Shown here: one piece after another, positions 47,234 to 58,298 of the stretch
Position numbering within the stretch: the first letter of the stretch is position 1
Layout of the letters: each line of letters begins with the position of its first letter
Assembly: GCA_027579435.1 (NCBI GenBank)
Contig: JANBPK010000806.1
Location: 496,001-560,000 of the forward strand
Direction of reading: 5' to 3'
Length of the DNA: 64,000 bases
DNA from: Candolleomyces eurysporus
Taxonomy: Eukaryota; Basidiomycota; Agaricomycetes; Agaricales; Psathyrellaceae
Made by a program: the position numbers and the translations under genes
The notes under the pieces: model-generated
Told to the model about the DNA's origin: nothing
What the model saw: only the letters and a program-made list of their open reading frames with translations
Database searches by the model: none

Positions 47234-47538
47234 CTGTGTGGTATATGTCTCTCTGCTTGTTGTTGTAGTCGAGGATCCTTGTCCCAATGTAGTTAGTAAA
47301 CTGAATAAACATGATTTCGTGATCACATCGGCTTTTATATGTGGATGGTAAGTGAATTATAAATTCTTTCCAGGGAGACCCATCCTTATTCACACTTAGC
47401 TAAGTCAAGGGCTCCTTGCATAAGTAAAATGACCTTACTGTCTAAGTAGTTGTGACTTGTGCATTTATTTGATTTGTTGCTGCTTACTGACTTATGCAAG
47501 TCTCCATACTAAGTACTCGAATAAGATTTCCTGATGCA
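47234..47538. mobile_element. 305-bp insertion in right duplicate, possibly a solo LTR or MITE
   Basis: Absent from the left copy, where the flanks join directly (GGGTCA/GTTCG). It starts (C)TGTGTGGTATATG and ends CTGATGCA, so it has TG...CA termini as LTRs do, but no 4-6 bp target-site duplication is visible (only CA on both sides). Inside is an inverted repeat CTTGCATAAGT / ACTTATGCAAG at about 47415 and 47491. Too short to encode a protein. The insertion is certain by comparison; its class is a guess. Confidence 0.6.
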
Positions 47539-48065
47539 GTTCGATCTGATTCCTGTTGACGGCATCCACACATTGGTTTGGTCAGTAAAATATGGCATTT
47601 CTCAATTCTGAAGCCTGTGGCTCCACAGTACACCGAAAATTTGGGGGATATCATACAGCTTTCTTAATAATAACTCCACCTTGTTCTCTACCACGTTTTG
47701 CTTGAAAGCGCTCGATGAAAGACAAGTTACCTCGGGTCGCCTTCCCGTATTGGTAAACAAGATTGCCCGCTTAACACTGATTGCCTCTTTTGGTATCGAG
47801 GCGCTCACAACCTGATCACAATATGATGATCCCTCAAGCGAGCTGACTGAAGTCCTGGCACTGTAAGAGCCCAGTTTGCCAGGGTGCAGCACGCTCCAGT
47901 GAAAATTTTTGCCCCTCTAGGCAAACTTTTGTCATCTTTCACATTCGCTTGGTCGACTTCGCCGGTCCTTGGCACCCTGAACGTGAACCCCGCTTGCACA
48001 GCGCCCACCTTATCGTTACGAATCGTGAACAGTCAGAATTCTTGATGACGACCGATAGGTTCAGG

Positions 48066-48072
48066 TATAAAA
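48066..48072 (+). promoter_or_regulatory. TATA box, isochorismatase copy B
   Basis: TATAAAA 118 bp upstream of the ATG at 48184, conserved with copy A. Confidence 0.7.
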
Positions 48073-48183
48073 GCTCGAGGAGCTTGACCCAATTATTCAG
48101 TCAGTCTCCAGTGACTAGAAATCCCACCCTTCCTCAGCTCAACGAACTTGAAACAACTCTAACGATATCATCTACTGTTCACT

Positions 48184-49083
48184 ATGCTCGCATTCCGCCT
48201 CCTTACCTCTGCTCTCGTGCTGGCCGTCTCGGTCCTCGCGAGTGGAACGCCTAGGATCGACAAGAACAAAGCGGCTTTGCTCGTTGTCGACCACCAGGTT
48301 GGGCTCTTCCACCTGGTGAAGGACATCAATCCTAGCGAATACGTGAACAACATCGTTGCCCACGCTGCTCTTGGACCTCTTTTCAACCTCCCGACCGTGC
48401 TGACCACCAGCGCTGAGACTGGTAGGTTTTCCATCTACTTTATTCTGTCGAATTTATGATTGACCTTTTTTTTCGCCGAACGTGTTCAGGCCCGAACGGA
48501 CCCTTGCCCAAGGAGATCCTCCAGCTCCACCCGAACTCGACCATCGTCAGGCGCAACGGTGAGGTCAACGCATGGCACAGCGAGGAATTCCGTGCTGCAG
48601 TTCGTGCGACCGGAAGGACTCAGATGATCTTGGCTGGAATTACCACTGATGTGAGCACCCTTTAAATTTTGACGCCGTCGCCTGTACAACTCAACATATA
48701 TTCATAGGTCTGCACCACGTTCTTGGCCCTCTCCTTGGCCGAAGAAGGATTCGAGGTCTTCGCCAACGCTGACGCCTCGGGCACCTTCAACAAGTTCACC
48801 GCCGACAACGCGAACGATCGCATGCGTGGCGGTGGTGTCCAGGTCCTCTCTTTCTTCGCGGTCGTTGGCGAATTGATGGGTGACTGGCGCAACACTCCCG
48901 GTGCCGCTGAAATTCTGCCTTTCCTTGACAGGTACGGGGCTCTGCCGTTAAATATTTTGGGTTTCCAACAGAATCTGACGGTTGGTTTTGTTACTGAATA
49001 GGTTCCTGCCTTCTGCCGGCTATCTTACTCGTGCGCACGCCGCTGCCACGATTAACGGTACGATCCTCCCCGGAGAGGTCTAG
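48184..49083 (+). CDS. Secreted YcaC-like isochorismatase-family hydrolase, copy B
   Basis: Exons 48184-48421, 48490-48650, 48708-48931 and 49002-49083 total 705 nt (234 residues). Exon lengths 1-3 are identical to copy A (238, 161, 224 nt). The same signal peptide and catalytic segments are kept (VVDHQVGLF, TTDVCTTFLAL), and differences are mostly conservative (for example ICELMGDW against VGELMGDW). The last exon ends GEV instead of GEAGLN owing to a small indel before the stop. Intact, so probably functional; the two may differ in expression or stability. Confidence 0.88.
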
Positions 49084-49540
49084 TGCTCCACCCGTATGGT
49101 GTGGACAAGAGCCAGGGCCCGAGGGGATGGCATAGAGACTACCGGCGCACGTCAAGATCCTCAGCGACCGCGCCGATATGTTGTTTTCCCAGATATAAAG
49201 CTCTTTACTCCACATTTCATCCCTTCCCCGCCTTTCCCTTTTTCCTTTCAATTGTGTTTAGACCAATGTATCTTGCTCTTCTAATCCAAGTCGTTGTCCG
49301 TCCGTATCGAGTCATGGGACCCACGCACACGCACACAGTAACTGCCAAGCCCAGTAAGCAGATGTCACCACGATCTCTGTTATGCAGGTAAGGATAGTAC
49401 AATGAACGAATAGTACGAAAAAGATAAGGTACAACATCGCGGTCAGCACAAGCAGAAGGTACAGAAGTAGCAACAGAAAAACGTGTGCCAAGGACGACAG
49501 CATCCGTTAGTGCAAGTAAGCAAAAATAAAAAGTCGATAA

Positions 49541-49699
49541 AAATAATCGATAATCGCCAGCATTGCATTTGAATATCAAAGCAAATGAATGAACCTCGAC
49601 TGCAGCGAGGGCTCGAAAAAAAATCGAGAGAGAGGGACACCAAAGCAAAAATGTGTGTCCCGCGTCTTCCGCATCTAAAGTGGGGTATGTCGTTTCAAA
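49541..49699. other. 3' flank of the membrane-protein gene
   Basis: Short AT-rich stretch with AAAAATAAAAAG-type words just left of the membrane protein stop. Nothing else seen. Confidence 0.4.
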
Positions 49700-51118
49700 T
49701 CAACGCTGGTTGCCACCACCGTAAAACGAATCAATAGAATGCTGGTAAGACGTCCGATCCGCCTGGGTTGGGTCTCGATAAGCCACCGGTGGCGCTGAGC
49801 GGGAAGTGGTAGTATAGTGTGAGACAGCGGCTGCCTGGGATTGCGAAGGCAGCATGTAGTGCGTCCGCTGGGTGGTAGCGACGGCGGTCAGTGGAGCGGG
49901 GTTCGTGGAAAAAGCGGAAAAGGCAGCAGCTGCATTATGCTGCTCATGAGTAGACAGGGATTGCTGGGAAGGGTTCGGGGTGTAGAACGCGGTCTGGTGG
50001 GATCCATGGGAGGAACCAGGTGGAGCCTGGTATTGGTATTGTTGTTGTTGCTGTGGAGCGGGTGCGGTAGCAGCAGCGGGAGCAGACGACGAAGCGACGG
50101 CGTTGGACGCGGTTCCTGCGAACGGATACTCTGAGGTCACTTTAGCTCCCGTGAAGCGCGAATCATCGTAAACCACGTCAGGTGCTCGGCGCAGGCTGCC
50201 CTTGGGAGAAGGCGAATCCGAGTACTTTTCGAACAGCCTGGTGTGCAAGAGCCTTTGTCGGGCGGTGTTCCGTTTCTTGAGGAAATTGACGACTAGGAGC
50301 GCACCAACACCGAGGATGACTAGCGACACAATCACGAACACCGCCGCAACTGCCGCCTTATTTGCCCAGAACCTAGAAACAAATGCGGTTGAGCGAATGT
50401 GTCGGTACAGCGATGGATTAAACTTTGGAAAGGGGGGTTGATATGACAGATCGTTTCGTACCCTTTGGATGTTGCTCCAACAGCTAGAGGTGTACCTGTC
50501 GGACCGCTCTCGCTTTGGGTGGAAGTCCGCGTTGTCGTGTAAGTAGGCAAGAAGTCGGCTCCTGCAAACAATGTTGTTTCGGGCACTGGCTCGGACGTGG
50601 TAGTTACTCTAGCCCGTGTTCGAGTGACTGTGGATGTCGGCACAGGGACTACGCTCGAGGAACTGTGTCGAAAATGAAGCATCAATTATCAATATATTGC
50701 CCCTTGATGGATCAAATGAATCGACTAACGTTGAGCTGGAGCTTTCGCTTGTACTGATTGATGTGGTTGAGGTTGATGTAGTAGTAGTAGTGGTTGATGT
50801 AACAGAGCGCGTCGAAGTACTAGTTGAACTCGTCGTGGTTGTGGATATGGAAGACGTAGAGGTCGACGTCTCAGTCGTAGAACTAATCGTCGTCGAGTTT
50901 GACGTGCCGAATGGAGAGGTGCTAGTTGTCGAGGAGGTTGAACTTCCGGGCGGTTCTTGACGCCGAACGAGGCCACCGACATCACGACGGTAGTGCTGGG
51001 ATGGAGCATGGACTCCCGACGCCGAAGATGAAATAAAAAGAATGGAAAAGACGGCCAAGGCGAAGAGAAGAGTTATGCCCGGAATGCGACCGTACGACCT
51101 GCGAAAGATGGCATCCAT
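49700..51118 (-). CDS. Single-pass membrane protein with Ser/Thr-rich ectodomain (Mid2/Wsc-like architecture)
   Basis: Start at 51116-51118; an N-terminal hydrophobic segment (ITLLFALAVFSILFISS) acts as signal or anchor. Next is a long, heavily Ser/Thr-rich region (TSTSSISTTTTSS and the like), probably O-mannosylated, then TRTRARVTTTSEPVPETTL. A transmembrane helix AAVAAVFVIVSLVILGVGA is followed by a basic stop-transfer NFLKKRNTARQRLL and a disordered cytosolic tail with a Gln run and Tyr/Ser motifs, ending SIDSFYGGGNQR. Two introns (about 50385-50460 and 50660-50730). The layout resembles cell-wall stress sensors, but I see no WSC or other defined ectodomain, so the sensor role is inference. 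Confidence 0.75.
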
Positions 51119-51483
51119 GGCTGTGGTTAAGAGGAGGTCGCCCGTCTGCGCTGCCAGGAGCAGGATATGACCTTCCGCAAGGTGAAATCGTGTATGAGGT
51201 GGAGGAAAAGGTGAAAGAGAGGGTAATGGGAATAAAAGGGCGGATGTAAACAGATATCTCCGGCTATTGTCCCTTGTCCCTGCAACCCAGGAAATTGATC
51301 GCGTTGGAGCCTGTTGCTACGAGGCTCGATCTCGAAACGGGGTGATTGAAAGGCGCCGCGCTGACAACATGTCGAAAGCAGGAATGTAACAGTATATTAA
51401 GAATACAGCATATGTTTACTCCATCAAATTCTGGGCCTCTGCCATCTGGCCAGGTTTGGCTGAGAGCTCCATGGGCGTCGGCA
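51119..51483. other. Intergenic
   Basis: 365 bp between two minus-strand genes: promoter of the membrane protein and 3' flank of the coiled-coil protein. No feature recognised. Confidence 0.5.
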
Positions 51484-53302
51484 TCAAGGGGCCAGCTCCG
51501 CCCTCAGGACTCCTCTAGCGAAGTCCTCCGAATACTTTATTGAAACGGCCGTCATCTCAACAGTCAACTGCTTGAGCTTCCCACTGGCCAGGTCTCCTGC
51601 GATCTCGCTTTCGTTCATCATGTCCTTGCATCGTCTGGACAATTCATCAACCAACTTTTCCCGCTGAGAATTGGTCAGCATGTCAAACATAGTTGGACGT
51701 CAAATAGAAGCGCAGTACCTGGTCGTCCATTCTGTCCCAAATGGAAGGCAACTCCACGACCTTCCACTTCATCGCTGAGAGATACCACCACTCCTGAATG
51801 AAAATTTAAGTGGCTGCCCATAAACATTCAAATCCATTCTTACTTTAGAAGGTTCGCCTTCGGGACTGAGTGAGGAGAATACGTGGATCACAGGCCTTTC
51901 GCCATTTGCAGGCTTTCCAGTCCATTTTTGCAAAATGTCTAGAGAAGCGTTGTGCATATCCCCTTGAGCCCAGCTCACAAGGTGGGTCCGGTCTTGATGT
52001 TCGTAGAAAAATGGCCGGTGAAGGAACGCAAGGATGGAGCTTCTTCCAGAGCTTGAGTTGCCGAGTTGGTCGAAACGGATCGTGAACCCAAATTCGGGGA
52101 AGTACTCGAGACTGTTGGAAAAAACTAGCTTAGTAAAAAATCTATCATACAGGCTCTATTCACCTCTGAATGGCATTCAACTGGAAATTAGACGTAAACC
52201 TGGGCTATATAAGATTGCCGACAAAGAGGACACACCTGCGTGTTTGATAGCCCCAGTTTGGACTGAATATCGTCCGAAGAATAGGGACCCAAGACGTACG
52301 GTGAGCACGCGGGAGGATCCTCCCAGTACACACTATTTGGAGGCCCTTTGAAAGAGGAACGACGCCGCAAAATGATATCATTCGACGATATAGTGGTCGG
52401 TGAGTCGTGGAACATTTGCATCACCGAGGTCTCTCCAAGACGACTGACTGCATAAGACGTACCTCCTCCATCGTCTATGTCCTCAGCAGGGCTGGGAGAC
52501 CGGTTGGAAGGTAGCCTCCAATGACGGCTTGGGAGAGGTTGACTGACAGGTCGCTCGTCATCCTCGGTATCGGTAACCACGATCTCCCTGGACCGGACAG
52601 ATACGTCTTGCCGAAAGAGTGAAGAGTCAGAGGGCGGACCACGAGTATCCCTCGCTGAGCCTTCGTCAAAGCTTAGAGCTGGTGATGGAAGCGGTCGAGT
52701 CGTTGTCCTTCGACTACTCGTACTCGAACCCGGGTTACTTCTGGGTCGCGTGAGCGCCTCGCTCGCCTCTCTACGCACGCTCTCGAGCAGAGCGGGGTCT
52801 ATTTCACTCTCGTTGCATCCCTGTCCACAGTGCAGCGAATGGGGAAATATACATTCCAGAGATGGGAAACAGCGAGAAAGGTGTGAATCATTCAGTATCT
52901 TGGACGAAAAGCGGACATAGCCATGATCGAACGCACCCTTTCCTTGAGCAAGTCCATTATGACCTTGAGAGCATGAGTATAACGCACGTCCCTCGAAGGG
53001 AGAGACCTGATCAGCTGGGCATTCTGAGCCTTCAACTGGTTCAGCTCCTCCTGGAGGCCAGATGCACGGGTATTGAGCCTCTGTGCCGTGTTCCGAGTTT
53101 CCTCGAGCTCTTGCTTGAGAGATTCAATCTCTCCCTTCAAAGAAGCCTCTCTCGCCATGGCATCTCCCTGTAACCTCGCCAGCTCTTGACGAACCGCTTT
53201 ATACTGTTGAGAAAANTAAGAAAAAAAAAAGGCAGAGGTCTGAGATATATTGCTGACCCTCTTTCTTACGTCTGCAGAACTAGGACGAGGGATGTCTGCC
53301 AT
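51484..53302 (-). CDS. Conserved coiled-coil protein of unknown function
   Basis: Start chosen at 53300-53302 (MADIPRPSSAD), which splices over an intron holding the N at 53216 to YKAVRQELARLQGDAMARE and a coiled coil (LKGEIESLKQELEETRN, LQEELNQLKAQNAQLIRSL). A further intron joins LLKER to GCNESEIDPALLESVRREAS. A Ser/Pro-rich middle follows, then a folded-looking C-terminal part (QLNAIQSVLEYFPEFGFTI, RPFFYEHQDRTHLVSWAQGD, VIHVFSSLSPEGEPSK). Introns at about 51795-51843 and 51682-51719 join EWWYLSAMKWKVVELPSIW and REKLVDELSRRCKDMMNES. An alternative upstream start would add a Cys-rich segment (HIFCHLCFDTRLCRPPW). I do not recognise the family. Confidence 0.7.
53216..53216. other. N in an intron
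   Basis: Within an A/T homopolymer tract inside the first intron of the coiled-coil gene. No coding effect. Confidence 0.8.
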
Positions 53303-53710
53303 ACTGTAGGAGAAGCTAGCAGAAGAGAGGGAGAACCCTTGAGCTGGCGCTCCCGAATAGACTGCACACCATTCCCAATTAGGCGCATTTGCTTCCTTGA
53401 TCCGATCACTGGCAATCCAGGGCGGGCGACAGAGTCTGGTGTCAAAGCAAAGATGGCAGAATATATGGGCCTTTAGAGTTCCAGAGCATTGCTGAACAGT
53501 CAAGCATCTGACGGCATGCTTTTGAGATGCATTTTAGGGTGGTGATGAATTTTATGCCAACTGCCGACACCGATGCCGCAAAGTTATTTGCGGAAAAGCA
53601 CGTGACCAGGCACTACAAAGATTTGGCGGCTGGAATTGGCCGCTGCATTTCTTCTTGCTTCCCAATTTTTCACTTCCGTTCAGACGCTCTTTTCTCTACA
53701 CTAAATCACC
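53303..53710. other. Divergent intergenic region
   Basis: 408 bp between two divergent genes. A minus-strand reading gives a Cys/Trp-containing segment that might be a 5' coding extension of the coiled-coil gene; otherwise promoter. Confidence 0.45.
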
Positions 53711-54511
53711 ATGTACTCGACCACTCTCGTTTTCCTCTCCTTGCTCTCTGCAGCCTTCGCCTTCCAGGTCACCCGACCCAGCCTCACCCAGGGCTGGACC
53801 AACAACGGCCCTCAGACGTGAGTATCCGCAGCTATACGATGGCAACGGTACCTGACATTCTTGCTCGGTACAGCGTCTCCTGGGACAGGGTCTCAACAGA
53901 CGCCACCAATTTCACGATCCTGTTGACCAACACCGTGAGTTGTCAGACAAGTTAGCGAGTCAGCCTCCTAGTAACACAGCACCAGAATCGCCAACTTCTG
54001 CCCAGTGATGTTGTCCTTGCATCCGTCGCGGATGCAGTCGCTGCAAGCTCGGTCATGGTCCCCCCTCCCAGCGGCGGTTGGCCCGCTGCTGGTGGAAGCT
54101 ACCGTGTTAACTTGGTGAAGAGTGCCACCGAACTCACCACCATCTATGCCCAGTCCACCGAGTTCAATATCACTGCTGGTCCTGCCACGGCTTCCAGCCC
54201 ATCCACTGGCACCTCCACCGCTCGAACTGGCACCAATACCGCGACCACTGGGTGCGTAGTCTAACATCCCTTGCGGCTGACGCTCCCCTCTAACGTAATC
54301 TCTTTTTTGTAAAAATAGAACGACTGGAACCGGTGCTGCTAACGCTGCTGGTGGCTCCTCCTCTGGTACCTCTGACAATGCCGCGACCACCTCAGACGTG
54401 TCTTCCCCCTCGGTCTTCAACAACAACAACAACAACGGTGCTTCCGCCATGTCCTTCTCTGCAGGCCTGTTCGCCGCCGCAGGAGCACTGATCGGGGCCA
54501 CGCTTCTGTAA
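53711..54511 (+). CDS. Small secreted Ser/Thr-rich GPI-anchored protein (Kre9/Knh1-type domain)
   Basis: Signal peptide MYSTTLVFLSLLSAAFAF, then VTRPSLTQGWTNNGPQT, VSWDRVSTDATNFTILLTN and SGGWPAAGGSYRVNLVKSA, the immunoglobulin-like pattern of the Ser-Thr-rich GPI-anchored membrane family common in basidiomycete cell walls. A Thr/Ser/Gly stalk and a run of six Asn (AAC repeats around 54420-54436) follow, then a hydrophobic GPI tail SFSAGLFAAAGALIGATLL. Introns at about 53819-53873, 53934-53983 and 54252-54319. Role in wall structure is inferred from family. Confidence 0.82.
54420..54436 (+). repeat. AAC trinucleotide microsatellite in coding sequence
   Basis: Six AAC units in a row encode six Asn in the GPI-anchored protein. 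Likely length-variable between strains. Confidence 0.8.
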
Positions 54512-54822
54512 TTTCCTTCAACCATCTTGTGACCTCACGCCCATGCCATTCTTAATTCGTACGGACTTTGTGGACATTCACGTTTAGGGCGATTCTTGTA
54601 GGGAGCTATCAATGTTGATTGGGGCGATAGCCGATGCACTCGAATGCGACGGACACTTTTAGGGCATGGACTTGCATAGATAACGGACAAATTTGAATAG
54701 ACTATTTAGTATATTAATGGGTATACATCTGTGGATATACATATGTTCTCCTAGAACCTTATTTCCAGCCCAAGGACTCCGCAAGGTTGCGTTTCTGGCA
54801 GGTAGGTCTTTTTGTTCCATGG
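54512..54822. other. Intergenic, convergent 3' flanks
   Basis: 311 bp, AT-rich around 54690-54760. No feature recognised. Confidence 0.5.
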
Positions 54823-56498
54823 TTATCTCCTTACAGCACCCCACCAACCCAGTCCTGCAATACCGCCTGTGAGAATAGCAACTGGGGGCGGTACATTGAA
54901 CCATTCAACAGCGGTGAATGTCAAAGTCGAAACAACAAGCCACCATGGCTCCTGGGCCAGCGACACACCCCTGCTCGCCTCCTTGGTCAAGTATCCAATC
55001 TCCCACAGCCGATAGACGGCGGTAAAGACGAAACCAACTGCAGCAGCGTTCACCCCTCTCAAAATACTCACTACTTCTTGCCGCTTCCTCAACGCTCTCC
55101 ACACGCTTTGGAATCCAACGCTGATCCAAAGACCCGGTACGAAAATTCCGAGAAACGCGAGCATCGCACCGACGAAACTTGCTCCAGCAGATCGGGCGGG
55201 GCTGGCGCTTGTAGCAGCAAGCGCACCGAGGTAGACTGCAAAGTTGAAGTTGGGGCCAGGCATGGCTTGAATGATGGCAAGGCCGAGCAAGAAGTCTCGT
55301 GGTGAAACCCATCCTGGCTCCACGACGTATTCACGGAGGAGAGGAATGACGACAGGGCCGCCTCCGAATATGATGGTGCCTGCCAAAAACATATTGTTGA
55401 AGATGGCGAGAAGGAGAGGAGGGGTGTGTAAGAGGCCTCGGACGAGCATCAGGGCCGTGAAAATGGCGAAGAAGAGGACGATGAGGAGGATTCCGAATTT
55501 GACGGGGATGCCGTGGCCTGAGATCGAGTTGGCTGAAGGGCGAGCGGGGGGTTGGGGCCGAGCTGTCGTTGCATCCTGGTTGATGGAAGCGTCGTCGGTT
55601 TTACCCGTGTTGTTGCGGTCAACTTGTTCAATTTCAGATGTAGAATTGCGACCGGCTGCATGTCTTCTATGGGGTCCTCCTCGATTGTCTTCCGTCGATT
55701 GGACATTCTCTCCAGCGAGCCCACTCTCAACGAGCGGCTCCGGAGTCGCGGAGTGTGTGTTAGACCGCTTGCGCTTGAGCTTTCCGATCCAAGCTCGAAG
55801 CCAGCAATCCCAGAGGACCGTTATGGTCCCTGCAATGACAATGAGCACTGGGAAGTACCAGAGGGCGTTATAGCACAACCCTGCGCATGCACCGAACACG
55901 ACAAGGAGCCTGGTCAGCTTATCGGTGATGGCCTTTCTCGCGAGTTGGACTGCAGCCAGCGCGATAAGCCCGACAGTGGACGCGTTAAGTCCAGAGAGGA
56001 GGGCATAAACGGGGTCTGGGAGTACGTTGTTGATACGTTGAACACCGAGTGATAGGCCGAACATGGCCAATGCCGCTGGGAGGGACCACAGGAGAAATAC
56101 GACCGCCGCAGGAATGATCCCAGCTCTTATCTGAGCGATGTTGAAGAGCATCTTGGTTGAGCCGGGTCCGGGAAGAGCTTGCGAGATCGCGAAGAGCTCT
56201 TGATACTATGAGAGCTTGAATGAGTATAGGTATGAAGACGAAGACCACGAAGACATACAGTTTGCTCGTCAATCCACGGGGTCTTCCCCATGCCGTCTAC
56301 GAAACGACGATGGAATATCTGGAAATGGACTGGTGGACCACCAAAACCGATGAACCCAAGGTCGTATGTGCGACTGAAAACATCCCATAGGCGAGCACCT
56401 AGACTGGCGATATTGACTTGGTAGGCTTCCTTGGGTACACCGTCATCGTCCCCTTTGAGCTTGCGCAGGACGGAGTGAACAAGGGCCGTCAGCGACAT
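54823..56498 (-). CDS. Chromate-type (CHR/ChrA) ion transporter, copy A, complete
   Basis: Long-chain CHR protein with two homologous halves. Exons 56259-56498 and 54823-56205 total 1623 nt (540 residues). Half 1: TYDLGFIGFGGPPVHFQIF, the ALPGPGSTKM loop and several membrane helices. A hydrophilic linker (GPHRRHAAGRNSTSEIEQV) follows. Half 2: TIIFGGGPVVIPLLREYVV, IQAMPGPNFNFAVYLGALA and FVFTAVYRLWEIGYLTKEA. The paired GFGG/FGGG and PGP motifs are the CHR signature. Chromate export or sulfate-linked uptake is known for members; the real substrate here is unknown. No frame breaks seen, unlike neighbours B and C. Confidence 0.9.
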
Positions 56499-56590
56499 GG
56501 AGCTGCTCTGGCTGGATTTCGGAAGGTGAGGATATGGGGGCTGAAGCTAACTTTCTCATTTTTTCCACCGTTTGGCTTTATCTGTTAGCT

Positions 56591-58297
56591 TCAATTCGAG
56601 GTTGACAGAATGATGGGAACCGGTACCGACTTGACAAAGGAGCGCTCAAGGGATTGCACGTGCGTCGATTAAGGTCCCTTCCAGGAAAACCAATCGTTAA
56701 TCGTAGATTTGGAATACAGAAATCCTATCATAAATCGTAGATGAATACAATTTCTGTAAATTTGAATGCAACGCGACGCTTTGACGACTACTGCTTTTTA
56801 AATTGAAAGCAGTTTCCTTCTGTCAGCCTATGACCTGCCCACCGCTCCCCACCAGCCTATTCCTGCCACCCCTCCCCCCAGTATGGCAGCAGGTGGAGGG
56901 ACACCAAACCATTCCACTGCAGTAAAAGTAGCAGATGCGACGAGGAGCCACCACGGTTCTCTACCGAGACTCGACCCTCTCGCCGATTCCTTCGTCAGGT
57001 ATCCAATCTCCCACAAACGGTAAACAGCAGTGAAAACGAAGCCCACAGCCGCTGCGTTCACACCTCGCAGAATGCTCACAACTTCCGGTCGCTTCCTAAG
57101 TGCCCTCCAGATGCTCTGGAATCCGACGCTAAGAAACAGCCCAGGAGTGAAGATTCCGATAAAAGCCAGAATCGCTCCAGGGAGTGTAGTGGCCACCGAG
57201 TGGTTCGTGGTCCCACTCAGAGTCGCCAATGCACCGAGGTACACTGCGAAATTGAAGTTGGGTCCTGGCATGGCTTGGATGATGGCAAGCCCGAGCAAGA
57301 AATCTCGAGAAGACACCCATCCTGGTTCTACAACATATTCTCGGAGGAGTGGGATAACGACAGGGCCACCACCGAAGATGATAGTACCTGCGAGGAACAT
57401 GTTGAACAATGCAAAGAGCAATGGAGGGGCGCGTAACGATCCTCGTAGGACCATGAGCGCTGTGAAGACCGCGAAAAAGAGAATGATGAGGGTGATTCCA
57501 ATTTTGACGGGGATTCCATGGCCCGAAATTGAGTGAGGCGAAGGTCGAGGTGTTGGCGTTGAGGGTCTGGATGTTTCGTTTGAATGTTCGACGGCTGGGG
57601 AGCCGGTGTCACCAAGGCGGCGATGCACGAGTTTGATGTCCTCAGAGGCTGGAGGGCCAACCCGGGGGCAAAGATGTCTATGTGAGGAGTGGGCTCTACA
57701 GGATCCTTCTTTGCCTTTCTCTTCTGGACAAGCCTCGCAACAAGCCTTCGGACCCAACGATACCAGAGGACAGTCACTACTCCGGCAATGATGATGAGCA
57801 CTGGGAAATACCAAGGCGCGTTGTAACACAACCCTGCGCCACCACCAAAGACAGCCAATAACCTGGTCAGCTTGTCTGTGATGGCTTTTCTGGCGAGTTG
57901 GACTGCGGCAAGAGCAATGATCCCAACTGTGGCAGCATTGAGCCCAGACAGGAGGGCGTAGACGGGATCGGGTAGGACGTCGTCAATCCGCTGAGCTCCA
58001 AGAGCAAGCCCATACGTAGTGATCACCACCGGGAGAGACCAGAAGGCAAACACTAACAGGGCAGGAATGAGGCCGGCACGTATTTGTGCAATGCTGAAAA
58101 GCATTTTGGTCGAAGCAGGTCCCGGCAATGCCTGGCATACTGCGAAGACCTCTTGATACTGTAGTGAATAATCAGCACTCTAAATTGAAGCGGTGAAAAG
58201 AGAAAAGGTCCCAACGTACTGTCTGCTCGTCGATCCAGGGTACTTTGCCCGACCCATCTACAAATCTCTGGTGGAAAATCTGGAAATGAACGGGGGG
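56591..58297. repeat. Segmental duplication: CHR copy C plus 3' flank (matches 62393-64000)
   Basis: The flank (GGTTGACAGAATGATGGG onward) and the CHR gene body repeat at 62393 onward with few differences. The match runs to the window end. Confidence 0.85.
56828..58297 (-). pseudogene. Chromate-type transporter copy C, frameshifted and 5' incomplete
   Basis: Closest to copy D. Half 1 starts at PPVHFQIFHQRFVDGSGK beside the N at 58298, so the first ~45 codons are missing. The linker lacks 64 nt present in D (between 57680 and 57681), which shifts the frame: half 1 reads on into nonsense and half 2 (SISGHGIPVKIGITL onward) is in another frame. One Asn codon of the FNNMFLAG segment is also lost. 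Half 2 is otherwise intact, with FGGGPVVIPLLREYV. An intron at 58160-58215 joins WIDEQT to YQEVFAVCQALPGP. Probably inactive. Confidence 0.8.
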
Positions 58298-58298
58298 N
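58298..58298. other. N joining two different parts of transporter paralogues (gap)
   Basis: Left side is half 1 of copy C; right side is the linker of copy B (GHGIPVKFG region). Continuous sequence should hold half 2 of B and the start of C. It is either an assembly gap of unknown size or a deletion. Confidence 0.75.

Larger units (their letters stand above)
47012..49540. repeat. Tandem duplication, right copy
   Basis: Second copy of the 44279-46530 block, about 2.5 kb because it carries a 305-bp insertion (47234-47538). The part matching the 3' end of the F-box-like gene is no longer an open frame here. It includes a second isochorismatase gene with its TATA box at 48066-48072. Confidence 0.85.

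Noticed and set aside
47539..47555. GTTCGATCTGATTCC resembling a tRNA T-loop
   Set aside because: No matching acceptor stem, D-arm or anticodon arm around it, and the same words occur in the other duplicate as ordinary flank.
48491..49003. Possible pseudogene status of isochorismatase copy B
   Set aside because: All exons close in frame with copy A's boundaries and catalytic residues are kept; only the last few residues differ.
50634..50960. Val/Glu-rich plus-strand ORF (108 residues)
   Set aside because: Reverse reading of the Ser/Thr-rich repeats of the minus-strand membrane protein.
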